Assembly (NCBI RefSeq): GCF_016086655.4
Contig: NC_052135.2
Coordinates: 23,712,363 to 23,776,362, forward strand
Reading direction: 5' to 3'
DNA from: Lepeophtheirus salmonis
Taxonomy: Eukaryota; Arthropoda; Copepoda; Siphonostomatoida; Caligidae
Length of the DNA: 64,000 nucleotides
Shown here: in pieces, positions 37,701 through 47,830 of the stretch
Layout: every line of letters starts with the position of its first letter
How positions within the stretch are numbered: the stretch's first letter is position 1
The notes under the pieces: generated by a model
Told to the model about the DNA's origin: nothing
Databases searched by the model: none
The model's input: the letters and a program-made list of their open reading frames with translations, nothing else
Translations under genes and position numbers: made by a program

Positions 37701-38322
37701 ATATTTAAAGTTTATTGGAATGGGTTTCCTGTCACATCTGGTATAGTATATCTAATAATACTTTTACTCTAAAAGTCCTAAGAAGGTTCGGGTTCGCGAC
37801 CCTTACCATATTTGCCTTTTAAGTCAAGATCTATATATGATCCGTGATCAGGTTCGCATCCGTGAAAGATATTTACTGGCGTTTCATGTGACAATGACCA
37901 TTTTTTTTCGACAAATAATGAAAATAACTAATGAAATGATAAAAGACAATTTTATGGCTCAGAACAATTTAAATAATAATGAATGCTATTGAAAATTGAG
38001 GAAGTTTAGAGTTACTTTTGTAAGTATGAATTAAGTCATTAATAAAGGCAAACATGAGACTTATTTTCAACAACAATTATGTGTACCTACATCACTACGT
38101 AGACTGGCGAATTTATACTCCCTTCAACTACGGAGAGGTCATTTTAACCTATAAATTTGTTTTTGTGTTTTATGATAATTTTTTAATGATAACTAGTATA
38201 TTTATTTATTCATTTCAATTTTATATTGTCCCCAATTTAACAATTTTTACATACACCGAGCTTTTGTACATTATTAATACATTTACCACATACATACTTT
38301 TTACATATATTATTTGTTTTAT
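34716..38322. other. Non-coding, no gene seen
   Basis: About 3.6 kb. It has a T16 run at 35748-35763, a possible weak family B fragment around 35600-35690 ('ttatttggtcccaagatgtcc'), and GTACATTGTAC at 37276-37286 with a one-mismatch version at 37021. No gene recognised; the open frame at 38054-38326 is a hydrophobic chance frame beside the piggyBac relic. Confidence 0.55.
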
Positions 38323-39917
38323 TTAAATTACATTGTCTGATTTGGCACACTTTTCTTTTCCGATTTCCAGACAACTCTTTGGATCTGGCAAAAGATTTTC
38401 CTCAATAGGCTGTTCTAAATGTTCTTCTTGACTTCTATTATAGGAGCTCAATTCCTCTATTAAAGCCAGTAAAAATTCCCTTCTGCTTATGTTTGACCCA
38501 ATTACTTCAGAGTACAAAATCAGACTATTTATAACTGCAAAATCAAGCAAGTTATAAAATATTTGTAAAAGCCAACGTCTGGAACTAAGTTTTTTTTGTG
38601 TATAGTCTTGATATTTGATCAACATTATTATATTTTTAGAGGGTTTTCTTTGATACACTGTAAGGGTCATGTTGTCTTTTTTAATAAAATTGTAGAATAC
38701 AGTGGTACTTTTTTCGTTTTTATACTTTTAGGTACTTCTTGGTGAATTCGATTCATGGTACCAACTATACTTGTCTTCTTTGACAATAATGACTCAGTGA
38801 GTTTTACTGATGTGACAAAGTTATCACATATGATATTTCGTCCCTTATTCAAGAGCGGATCAACTAATTTCATAACAAAATACATATATAATAATATAAA
38901 AATATTTAAGGATTTTGAGTCAACAGCAAGGCAAAATTTAATACCAAACTTATTTGGCTTGTTTGCCATGTATTAGGTAAAGGGAGATCTACTTTTAGTG
39001 GGATATAGTTGTTCATCGACAGTGATACCCTCTCCGGGACCATAACAGGCTTGACAATTATCTATACAATATTTTAGAAAAAAGGGCAAACTTATCTGTT
39101 TGAATTCGTTGACTTCGATACGATTTTAAATCGAAAAGTAAAAACAGAAGAGATTCTTTGTATCTATCTCTTGACATTGTCTTTTTTTTTTTAAAAAAGG
39201 GGGATCCCAAATTTTGACCAAAGACTGTAAAGTGGTTGTCCTTTTCCTATAATGCCTCGAGCATACATTATTGCAAACATATGGTATATTTCCTCCTTCT
39301 TTACAGTTCAAGTTGGATTATTCAATTTGATCCTTGCTTCAGCCTCCGTACATTTTATTATCTCTTGAATGATTAAGTTATCTATAAATAATGAAAATGT
39401 CCTCATCATTGTTCCATAATCGACATTTCTTTCGGCATAGGAAGTAGGACCTTTGGGATTCAGCAAGAACATTTTGCGTTCGAAATCGTCCTACAGTATC
39501 AGATACTTTTAAGGAAATTTCAAATCATTGAGTCCTATCTGGAGCTTTCAAATTTTCTTCATTTGAGTTAGTAATATCATCTTCTTCAACATTAGTAGAG
39601 ATTAGTTCTGGCATTTCGTCATTTTCTATAAGACAAATATAATGTGTGAAATCCATGTAAATCAAACGTTCAAAATAATAAATAAAATACTTCAATAGAC
39701 ATCAAGTAAATACCAGTACATTCAAGTATACAAATAAAAAAGTGATGGCTTACGCTCTTTATAATCGTTTTTATATAAATCTTCATCTTCAAGGCTGGAC
39801 CTTGAATATTTTCCATCCTCCATGTCGAAAAGATCCCCATCAGAATCATCATCTAGTGTAGAAGCAAGGAAATTTTCAATTTGTTCGGGAGTGAAAAAAG
39901 TTTTAATTTTCCGTCAT
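38323..39917 (-). pseudogene. PiggyBac-type transposase pseudogene
   Basis: Reading right to left, a start ATG at 39915-39917 leads, after an early frameshift, into an acidic N-terminal region (LASTLDDDSDGDLFDMEDG). A likely intron (39753-39626) follows, then another acidic block (NVEEDDITNSNEEN). The DDD domain is spread over several frames: GPTSYAERNVDYG, EEIYHMFAIMYARGI, then VDEQLYPTKSRSPF with the first catalytic Asp (codon 39015-39017) and ICDNFVTSVKLTESLLSKK with the second (38823-38825). After that come SSRRWLLQIFYNLLDFAVIN and the tail. Damage includes an in-frame TAA at 38973-38975, a TGA in place of an expected Trp, several frameshifts, a deletion between the two Asp residues (64 codons apart, 78 in the moth enzyme) and a deletion removing the block with the third Asp. 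The Cys-rich C-terminal domain is absent. No TTAA-flanked termini were found. Confidence 0.88.
39626..39753 (-). other. Probable intron in the piggyBac-type pseudogene
   Basis: On the minus strand the donor reads GAGC|GTAAGC and the acceptor TGTCTTATAG|AAAATG, with a pyrimidine-containing tract before the AG. Removing the 128 bp joins GAG-C and AA-AAT so that the acidic N-terminal frame continues (phase 1). The intervening sequence has stops in that frame. Splicing is inferred from consensus sites and frame restoration only. Confidence 0.6.
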
Positions 39918-41398
39918 GATATCTTGTCAACAGATTATTTTGAATACTACTGAAACATCTTACATACTTCTTTTTTTTTTAAATTAACATAAAAGTACTT
40001 TACTCAGTATTAACTTGTTAAGAACAATAGCTAATCTTCTTTTACTTGTTTGTGAGGTATATTAAAGCATGCAATACGTTTCCTTTATTATGTGTCAATT
40101 TGACCTTTCAGTCTTTCGAGGTAGAACAGTGAATGTTTAATTAATTAATGAGGTTAGTACTTTCAAAATATTGTCCTATAACTTTAAGCACTTTAAAACA
40201 AACGTCAAGAAGTTTCAATGAATTTTAACCAAATTTATAGACTTTATTCAAAAATCTAAAATGAAAATGGGTCAAAATTACCTCTTCTCCATCTAGTGTT
40301 AAATCAGCTCGGGATATTAAAAAAGCAAAGCAAAGAACACTAAATATATATAATAATGAATGTGTCTTTAGCTGGAGTTTAGTAACGAGCTTAGCGTGTA
40401 GTATTGAAAAAGAAAATAACAGGGTAGTACATATATTTAGGGTTACAAATCCTAAACATTTGTTTGTCTGAGAGTTTTGTTGTTGTTGGCAACCTGAACA
40501 ATTTTTGAATATTTTCTCAAGCTGTAATAATAATTTTTCTTTCATTTTTGTGGAGTAAAAAATTAAAAGCAAGGTAAAAATAATTTAAAAAGACCAGTAA
40601 GAGTACCCAAAATATTTTATATATTTAAAAAAAAAACAGACACAATCCCCCCTTAATGTTTTAAAAAATTATATTTGCGCCCCTAATTTCAGGGCCTTGT
40701 ATATATACAACAACTCCCAATCCTTAAATGAAAATTCATTCAATTAATCCAACAAATCTAATATTCATCACTCATATAGTATGTACATTGTACAAGGGGT
40801 ACGTCCGAAAGATCTTCAATCATCCTGTTAGTGAGAATTATTATTTTTCTTCATTATTTATTATTTGATATATCTATCTAAATGTAGATTTATAAACGAA
40901 TTTTTGTGATGGATATATGTAGCTGGATTAATAGCTATCATATATAAATATAATATCTACTCTCATGATTCAATAATAATGAAATAAGAGAAGCTTTGAT
41001 AAAAAGTTGTTGAAAATGAAATTGAAGAAAAAAAGAGAAGAAGAAGAAAAAACAATCTCAGAACAAGAAAACATTCACAAAGTAAAAAACCCTTATTTAT
41101 GTATACTAATCAACAAAAATATCCCATATACAAAGTATTTCTCTCTCTCTCTTAACTCAAGGTCAAACTGTTTTTATATCTAAAGGCCTCCTAACCATTA
41201 GTCCTTTTTTTTCGAAGAGTGTATGTACTATATAGACACATCTTATGATGAATTATATATTCTCTTAAATGAAAAATTTCCTGGTATTTTAATTAGAAGT
41301 ATGATGCCTTAATAACCTAATGGTTTTATTATGTTAAAAGACGTTGTGTTTATTTAATGAGATTAAAATATTGAATGGTTTTGTTAATGTTATTAAAT
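39918..41398. other. Non-coding, with a family E fragment
   Basis: Upstream side of the piggyBac relic. It holds the family E fragment (40225-40572) and GTACATTGTAC at 40783-40793; otherwise AT-rich with no gene recognised. Confidence 0.55.
40225..40572 (-). repeat. Family E dispersed repeat with a 115-codon frame
   Basis: It resembles 58110-58345. Shared blocks on the plus strand are 'gcttagcgtg', 'atatttagggt' with 'cctaa/cctag', 'gcaacctgaaca/gcagcctgaaca' and 'ctcaagctgt'. On the minus strand both copies can be read in one frame with LEK...LG(F/I)(V/M)TLNICT...HAKL, so a decayed protein-coding element is possible. I do not recognise the protein. In this copy the frame is open for 115 codons but lies in a repeat, so it is not called a gene. 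Confidence 0.5.
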
Positions 41399-41758
41399 GT
41401 GGTACATCAACATAAAAACAATATTTCACAAAAATCAAGAAAAGGATAAAAAGATTTTTGGGTTGAGTTAACATCCCCATGAATTTTATTTATAGTTTAG
41501 AAGCTTTAATGAATTTGATAGACTAATATTAATCCGTTATGACCCCATTCAAATAAAATCGGTCAATGTTTCCTTCTTTTATCAGGACGATCAATTTTGA
41601 CTACTTTAAGTGCGATTTACAACACACACACACACACAATGGGTTAATAAGAATAGTTTGGAAATAGAAATTGACAATAATACGTCGAAGAATACAAATA
41701 TTATCCACACTCAATTTTGTGGAATATTATTCTAGTTTACTGTGTGTTCTCGGGCCAT
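41399..41758 (+). mobile_element. Family B miniature element, copy 3
   Basis: It starts 'tggtacatcaacataaaaac' and ends near 'tgtgttctcgggcca'. The interior words 'cattcaaataaaatcggtca', 'gaaattgacaataatacgtc' and 'cacactcaattttg' match copy 2. It contains an (AC)8 run at 41622-41637. Non-coding, about 360 bp. Confidence 0.65.
41622..41637. repeat. (AC)8 microsatellite
   Basis: Eight tandem AC units inside family B copy 3. Confidence 0.9.
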
Positions 41759-42325
41759 GAATTTAGTATCATTCCATAAGATTAGATTCCCCCCCCCTGA
41801 TTTCAAACTTTTTTATTATGTATTTTTTTAGATATTTATAAATATATATATATGCATACTTTAGATTTTATTTTTATATTTCAGGTATGTTAACCTCTTA
41901 AAGCATTACGGATCGTCAAAATTTATTTGTGTAAATATAAGACAAATAAGTTTAATATTTCATTAATTATTTAATAATGTGTTGCTTATTGCTTATCAAC
42001 ATAGGTTTACAAGATAGGGAAAGTTTTTGAAAAAAAACAGTAATCCAATGCCTTTGATTTATTTTTTTAAATCATCAAAAGATGTCTTCAATAAATAAAT
42101 TCCAAATTTATATTCAAATAGTAAATAATGTTTGGACAAAAGTTATCCCTCTAAAAAATTATAGTCTCTATGTTTGTAGACCTATTATTGGTGTAAAAAT
42201 GACGTATGAGACACAAATAATGAGGCCAATTGTAAGTTCTATAATAATAGCTCGCGTTTGAGTTATTATATTTGTTTTTTTTTTTCAATAAATTAACATT
42301 TATGTACAATGGTCGATTATGTATA
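41759..42325. other. Non-coding spacer
   Basis: AT-rich spacer with a C9 run at 41789-41797 and short TA repeats; it ends in the TA target site of the mariner element. Nothing else recognised. Confidence 0.55.
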
Positions 42326-43548
42326 CATAGGCTCGGAAGCAAAACGTGGACTATTGATAAATGCTAATTATACAATTAAAATAAAGAGGTTTTCTGTATT
42401 TTGTCTACATTTTCTGAATCTCCCATCCTTTCTGCCTAAGTAAACAATAATAAATATTTCTCAAATCTTTCATCATGAGTGAGTAAGAAGCAAAAAGGCA
42501 AAAAGGTGAAGTATTCCAGGGGCCTCATTTCCAAGGTGGCCAAGATGAAAAAGGATGAAAAAGACTACTCAAGGAAAGAAGGAAGTGGGGGACACAAATT
42601 GAAAAAGGACTCTGAGTGTCTGTGGGGCTAGGAATCTAGGAAGACCCCATAAAATCCATGAATCACCTCTCTAACGAGTTTGACGTGGACGAGGGGACAA
42701 TCAGGAGGGATGTGAAGGAGGACTTGGGGTTGTCCTCTTACACAAGGACCCCACACCACCTGTTTACGGACACTCTGAAGGAAAGGAGACTGCAGAGATG
42801 CAAGAAAGTTCGTGCATGGATCAAGATAAATGTATCCACAGTAAAAATTTACTCTGACGAGAAAATTTTCACCGTGGACCAGGTCTATAACCGTTGGAAC
42901 GACCGTTGGCTCGGAGGATCACCAGAGGAGGTCAAGGGGGTGTTCTGTACAAAACATCCGATCCAAACAATTGTCGTGGGGGTCGTGGCGTCCGACGGCA
43001 AGAAGATGCCTCACCTCTTTTTCAAGGCTAGGGAGAAAACCGGCCAGGATACCTACTACAAGGTACTGAAGTTCGCCATACTACCACGGCTCAAGACCAC
43101 CTATCCAGAGGATAACTATGTGTGGACCCAAGATGGTGCAGCCTCACATACATCGGCCTAATGCCAGAAGTTCTGCGCCGAAAACATGGCTGTTTTTTGG
43201 CGCAAGGAAATGTAACCATCATCTTTGCCGGATTTGAATCTGTTGGACTTCGCTGTGTGAGGCACTTTGGAGAGGGACACTAGCCGGACATCTCGCCCGA
43301 ACGTGGACTCCCTTAAGGCTGACATTATGAAGGAGTGGAACAACTTGTCGGAGAAGTTCCTCATCAACTCCTGCAAGGATTTCCACCACCGTGTGGAAGC
43401 TGTGATTGCTGCTGAGGGCGGCCATATTGAGTGAACTTGTTCACAAAAGTTTTGTCCATAAAAATTTCAAAATTATTTATCAAAAAATAAAATTATTGAC
43501 ATTTCTCTAAAATCAGTCATTCAGTCCACGTTTTGCTTCCGACCCCTG
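42326..43548 (+). mobile_element. Complete mariner-like element (DD37D, maT-like), inactive
   Basis: The left end reads CATAGGCTCGGAAGC and continues into CGGAAGCAAAACGTGGACT. The right end is the inverse, AGTCCACGTTTTGCTTCCG followed by ACCCCTG. Both sides are flanked by TA (42324-42325 and 43549-43550), the Tc1/mariner target duplication. Length is 1223 bp, usual for mariner. The outermost bases differ slightly between ends (CATAGGC versus CAGGGGT). It contains a single transposase pseudogene at 42475-43434. A second copy of the same element, truncated on both sides, is at 58966-59763. Confidence 0.92.
42475..43434 (+). pseudogene. Mariner transposase pseudogene (DD37D, maT-like)
   Basis: The start ATG at 42475 is followed by a stop after three codons, and the first 180 bp shows further stops and apparent frame changes, so the first helix-turn-helix is wrecked. 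From 42658 one frame is open for 167 codons. It holds the second helix-turn-helix recognition segment (DEGTIRRDVKEDLG, residues 11-24), a basic linker (KERRLQRCKK), the first catalytic Asp in YSDEKIFTVD (residue 67) and the second in WTQDGAA (residue 159). The frame then continues to TGA at 43432 through three in-frame stops: TAA 43159, TAA at the MWP-type position and TGA at the VWG-type position. The third Asp in PDLNLLD is 37 residues after the second, counting stops as residues, hence DD37D rather than the DD34D of Mos1. Mariner transposases of about 345 residues normally bind the terminal repeats and cut and paste the element; this one cannot. Confidence 0.9.
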
Positions 43549-43762
43549 TATGTATATTAATATTCAAATCCTTGAAATCTAAAAAAATAATTCAAATTAA
43601 AGTGTTGCAGTCTCTTTTATTGCACAATTGAGTATGGGAAGATATTTCTTCATAAAGAACAGATGCTTAATAAGTCTTATATTTTGAGAGGTGTTCCTAT
43701 TCCAACAGTTGAGTTTTTGCTTAAATCACATTATAATATCTCAATAAAACCCATGTATATGT

Positions 43763-44127
43763 TTGTATATCAACGCAAAGGCAACATAAAAGGGGGTTTC
43801 CCCACATTCAGTGTGAATTACATTCGTATTTTTGACTAATTCTCGTCAATTTCTATAAAAAAATTATTTTTAATCGTTTGGGTACGGTGTAAACTGCACT
43901 TACATTTGACAAAATTGATGAAAAACTAACGAGAAATTGATAGGTTTTGTTTTAAAAAAAAAGAGCAATATAAGTATATTAAACCAAAAAAAAGTTTTAA
44001 ATTGAAGCTAAAAAAATTGTGTATTTTATCTTAAACATGTCTACGAAATATCGGGTATTAATACACATATAATTCGAAATTTTTCTCCTTCTCTGGTTCA
44101 AGGTTTTTTGTATGTTGATACACCATA
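43763..44127 (-). mobile_element. Family B miniature element, copy 4
   Basis: It ends 'tatgttgatacaccata', a clear family B terminus. The interior ('attcagtgtgaattacattc', 'atcgtttgggtacggtgtaa', 'gagaaattgataggttttg') matches the reverse of copy 2. The left end ('gtatatcaacgcaaaggcaa') is more decayed, so the start is approximate. It lies about 215 bp downstream of the mariner element. Confidence 0.55.
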
Positions 44128-47100
44128 TATAAAGTTCAAAAAACTTATACTATTTGTTGAATTAATGATTCTGAAGAAATTATGGTGGCTCCATTGGTGC
44201 CCAAAAGACCCATCACCCCTAATAACACTCATTTCCTTCCCATTTAATTTATACACCCTATATCTAAATATATGTAGATATGACGCATCCCATTATTTTG
44301 TACGCATAAAAACATGAATGGACTACAATTACCATAAAAAAACTCGACTACGTACAAACACACACAAAAAAAATAGTTTTCTTTTCAAATGAAACATAGA
44401 AGGATCTATTGCATGGGGCCTCCGTAAAATTGGCTTTAACAAAGTTACAATTAATAAAAAATTGTCAGAAATAAAAATTACACACAATTATACTAAATAT
44501 GTAGTATTCAACTACCAATCAGTCCCATCAACGGATCCGTAGATTTTTTTTTCATCTTCAGACAAACCGTTGAACATAGATAGTAACTATGGTAGTAGCC
44601 ATTGTAAAAAATATAACATAAATTAGGAGGGTCCTTTAGTATTCTTCAAACTGTTGTGACGGTAGTGGTTTTGAATCTGCCTCGAGGCCTCAAGCTTATA
44701 CTTTACAATCCTTTTAATATCAACGGATTTTTAGATGAGACAGATCGGCAGAAAAAATATTATAAATGTAGTATAATTGCGTGCCATTTTCTACTGAATG
44801 AAATTTTCCAGAGGTTAATTATCAATTGATGGCAATTTTCTATGCACACACCCAGAATCATAAGTGGCAGATATAAATGAGCATTACTAAATTATTTTAT
44901 TGTTTAAATATCATACAAGTTACTCCTTTCTTTTCTATTCAAAATGAAACTTTAATACAATATGAAAGCAAATTTGAAAGAATATATATTATTTGATATT
45001 TTAGGAAAATTAAAACTGTCTATCATAGTATATTTAGAATTTATATACATACATGGAAATTAATTTGGCCAAATATATATATATTGGTTCATTTTAAGTT
45101 GTATAAGGCATTTTTAAAAAGGTGAAGGCTGTTAACATAGGATTATCATAAATCATTACATGCAATTCTAGCCCAAATGATAACTTGAACTAAGGTGTAC
45201 GTAGTTTATAGGCAGAATCGTGAACTTTTCACATGCCCTTCTTACCTACATATTAAGCATACAACCACTTAAAAGGAAGTTTCGTGAGACTATTTTAAAG
45301 ACATAATTATATATTATTTGGTACAATACTTATGAAAGAATCCGTGATCCATCTGTTATGTAGATATGTACTCTGTAGTGTATAGCCCCTTAAAGAAGGA
45401 GGTCGTCGTTTAATAAACTATACATTTTTTTTCTTTTTCTGTTTGAGAAATTGCCAATTCGTGTGTGGGCTGTCACGAGTCAAAAAATGAAAAATAAAAT
45501 CATTTATTTCTTCTTTTCTACATACATAGATAATATCACATATTACATATAGATGATATCATTATACGGTTCGATGATCTCCGATCATCTCTTCTCAGCA
45601 CAAAACAAGATGTGCTATTACGGTGAAATAAATAAAGTTTGCTTATTTGACAAAAAATTATTATTTTTTAAATTATTACAATATACATAATATAATAATA
45701 TATGTTCTTTCGCTTTCACAAAAGTAAAAAATATATTTTTAGTGAAAACTCATTTAGTAGCCTAATTACTATTTAAAGATGACGCTTGAATTTATATACC
45801 TACTTATTTATGAGGTAGCCTTAAAATAGGTAGATAACCAATTTATCTTCATTGTTTATTTTTTTCAGCAAGACCTCTTAAAACAATAGAAACATTTTTC
45901 ATGTTTCTTCATCATACTCGCACCTAGTAGTTTTACAAGGTGGTCCAGGGTTAAAGTTATATCCACAAAGTTATATATATCTTTGTATTAGATATGTATT
46001 AATACTTTTTATAGGTTTAATATTGTCCATATAAGAGTGTGAGAAGAAGGAAGGAACGAGGAATATGGTACTACTGACTTAAAAAGCCTTTTTTACATTT
46101 GCTACATATTATATGATTTTGGGGAGATAAAATGTATAGCAAAGATAACTTTCACTATTTTTTTGTATTATTAGTGCAAGATTAATATAGTAAATTTATA
46201 TTTAAACACATTTTTATTTTATTTTGCATTTAAAAAAATCCCACCAAAAGTAAGCAAGAATTCATATATTCAAAGAAAAATGATAACACCTCAATGATCA
46301 ATTTCTGGTGGACTGAAGAAAAAAGAGCACACGCACCAAGCGTTTTTCCTTTTCTATTCTAAAAACTGTTAATTTTCCCTAAGTTCTGCCCTGCCTTATT
46401 AAATATGATTTACTTCGCCCTTGTTCTTCAAAAAACTTTTTGTACACGCCTACTCTCTACAGCTAGTATATACGACGAAACACGGAATATTTCCTCGACA
46501 CGGATTTTATTTGGGAGTCTTCGTTGAACCTGAAAACTGTATTTACCTTCTCCTTGACGATACCTTTCATTGTAAAGATCATTATAAGATCAGATGAGGA
46601 GGGAGACAAAAAGGCTCAACATGATCTTTACACTATTTTTGCACTTGATTTACAGTGTGAGCTGGGGCCAGTCTTGCTGATATTTACCATATGGACAATG
46701 AAATCTCTAGACCCATTGCTCTTAATTTTATGAAGCTAAATTTAATGGGACTATAATTCTGGACCACCTAGTATAAATATAAACAATCAAATTTCGGGAA
46801 ATGGGTAATTGCTGTAGACAACAAATATCATCTTCACACCAGGAGGAGGGATTGAGTCTACATACATAAGAGATGGTAAGAATGAAAACAGAAGAAAAAA
46901 CTGCATGATAATGATAAGTACGAAAAATAACCAAATTTGGCTGCATCGATTAGAAGGAGAGAGTTATAAAAGGAAAGAGTTATTGTGATTAATGAGGCAT
47001 ATTTATGAGCATTTGCTGTTATTATGGGTGTGTGAAATAAGAAGAAGAAAAGATACAACACATAATAGCAAAATGGAGAAGTGAAAGGGTGAATCCATCT

Positions 47101-47230
47101 TTTTCTCGTGCTGTTTTGTTCTTTTCTTTCATATTAAATATACATGGAATACTTTAATCTAAATGCAATTCAATTGCTAATTCATTTACATCCATCAAAT
47201 AATTAATAATACATTTTGAAATACAGTCAA
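44128..47230. other. Non-coding, no gene seen
   Basis: About 3.1 kb with only short TA-rich words. The 46440-46780 stretch is less AT-rich and has partly open frames in two phases, but no recognisable protein. No transposon ends found. Confidence 0.55.
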
Positions 47231-47286
47231 ACCTGTATTAAGCGATCAGACATGAAAAACGGAAAAAACAACCGCTTAGTGCAGGT
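47231..47286. repeat. Short imperfect hairpin element
   Basis: ACCTGTATTAAGCG (47231-47244) pairs with CGCTTAGTGCAGGT (47273-47286) at 12 of 14 positions around a 28-nt loop, immediately after CAGTCAA. Terminal motifs of this kind (CAGTCAAACCTG..AAGCG) remind me of tiny DNA-transposon relics in metazoan genomes, but no duplication or second copy is visible here. Confidence 0.5.
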
Positions 47287-47599
47287 TATCTCTTAACACT
47301 AGAACGACGATGCTATCATTTTTGATACCATTTTGAATTTCCAATAAAATATCATCTAATGTTCTATCCTTAGTCTTGCAAAAAAATGTATATTTTAAAT
47401 TATCCTAGAATATCTTATTCTACCTCAGAATCATTTTTGCAATCACCGATTTTGACTTGTTGAAACATATACTCAGACATATCAGTATTCATTCTTTTGG
47501 TGTTCTGCAGCAAATTAATAGTTGTATTTTAACTAGGTATATATATTAAAACAGACTCAAACATCACTTTTTGTTGGCCAGAATAGTTTTTAACCTTCG

Positions 47600-47830
47600 A
47601 TGGGATCATTTTTCATACGAGGAGTCCACGAGTTACTACACCAATTATTGATGATTTCATTTGTTTTTCAAATTTTGAACATCGGTACAATGGCGCCATA
47701 TAAAGTTGAATGTATTTCACAGACAATTGATCTGTAGAATGAGAGAAAAAATCGTTTCACTGTTTAAAAGTGGTGAATTTCCGGTTCACTGTCGCAAAAT
47801 GCAATATTGGTCCAGATCAGATATGTACAT
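47600..47830 (+). mobile_element. Family A hAT-like element, degraded fragment
   Basis: The block 'catataaagttgaatgtatt', then 'tcgtttcactgtttaaaa', 'ccggttcactgtcgcaaaa' and 'atattggtccagatcag' follows the order of the central and right interior of 34269-34715. No termini are present. The weak frame at 47706-47918 falls inside this relic and is not a gene. Confidence 0.45.

Noticed and set aside
37787..37870. Possible tRNA or transposon end around GGTTCGGGTTCGCGACCC and GGTTCGCATCC
   Set aside because: The T-arm-like words are present but no cloverleaf could be assembled (no acceptor or anticodon stem), and no inverted ends or duplication were found.
38755..38976. 73-codon plus-strand frame
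   Set aside because: Antisense shadow of the piggyBac-type pseudogene segment containing the CDNF motif.
40640..40655. CCCCCCTTAA as a piggyBac terminus
   Set aside because: PiggyBac ends read TTAA-CCC on the left and GGG-TTAA on the right; this orientation is wrong and no partner end was found.
43158..43425. Two minus-strand frames of about 70 codons
   Set aside because: Antisense of the mariner transposase pseudogene; the plus strand encodes the C-terminal mariner sequence.
46440..46780. Less AT-rich stretch with protein-like pieces in two frames (e.g. EPENCIYLLLDDTFHCKDHY)
   Set aside because: Stops interrupt the better frame, the other frame is hydrophobic, and no family is recognised. 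It might be a degraded exon but the evidence is too thin to annotate.
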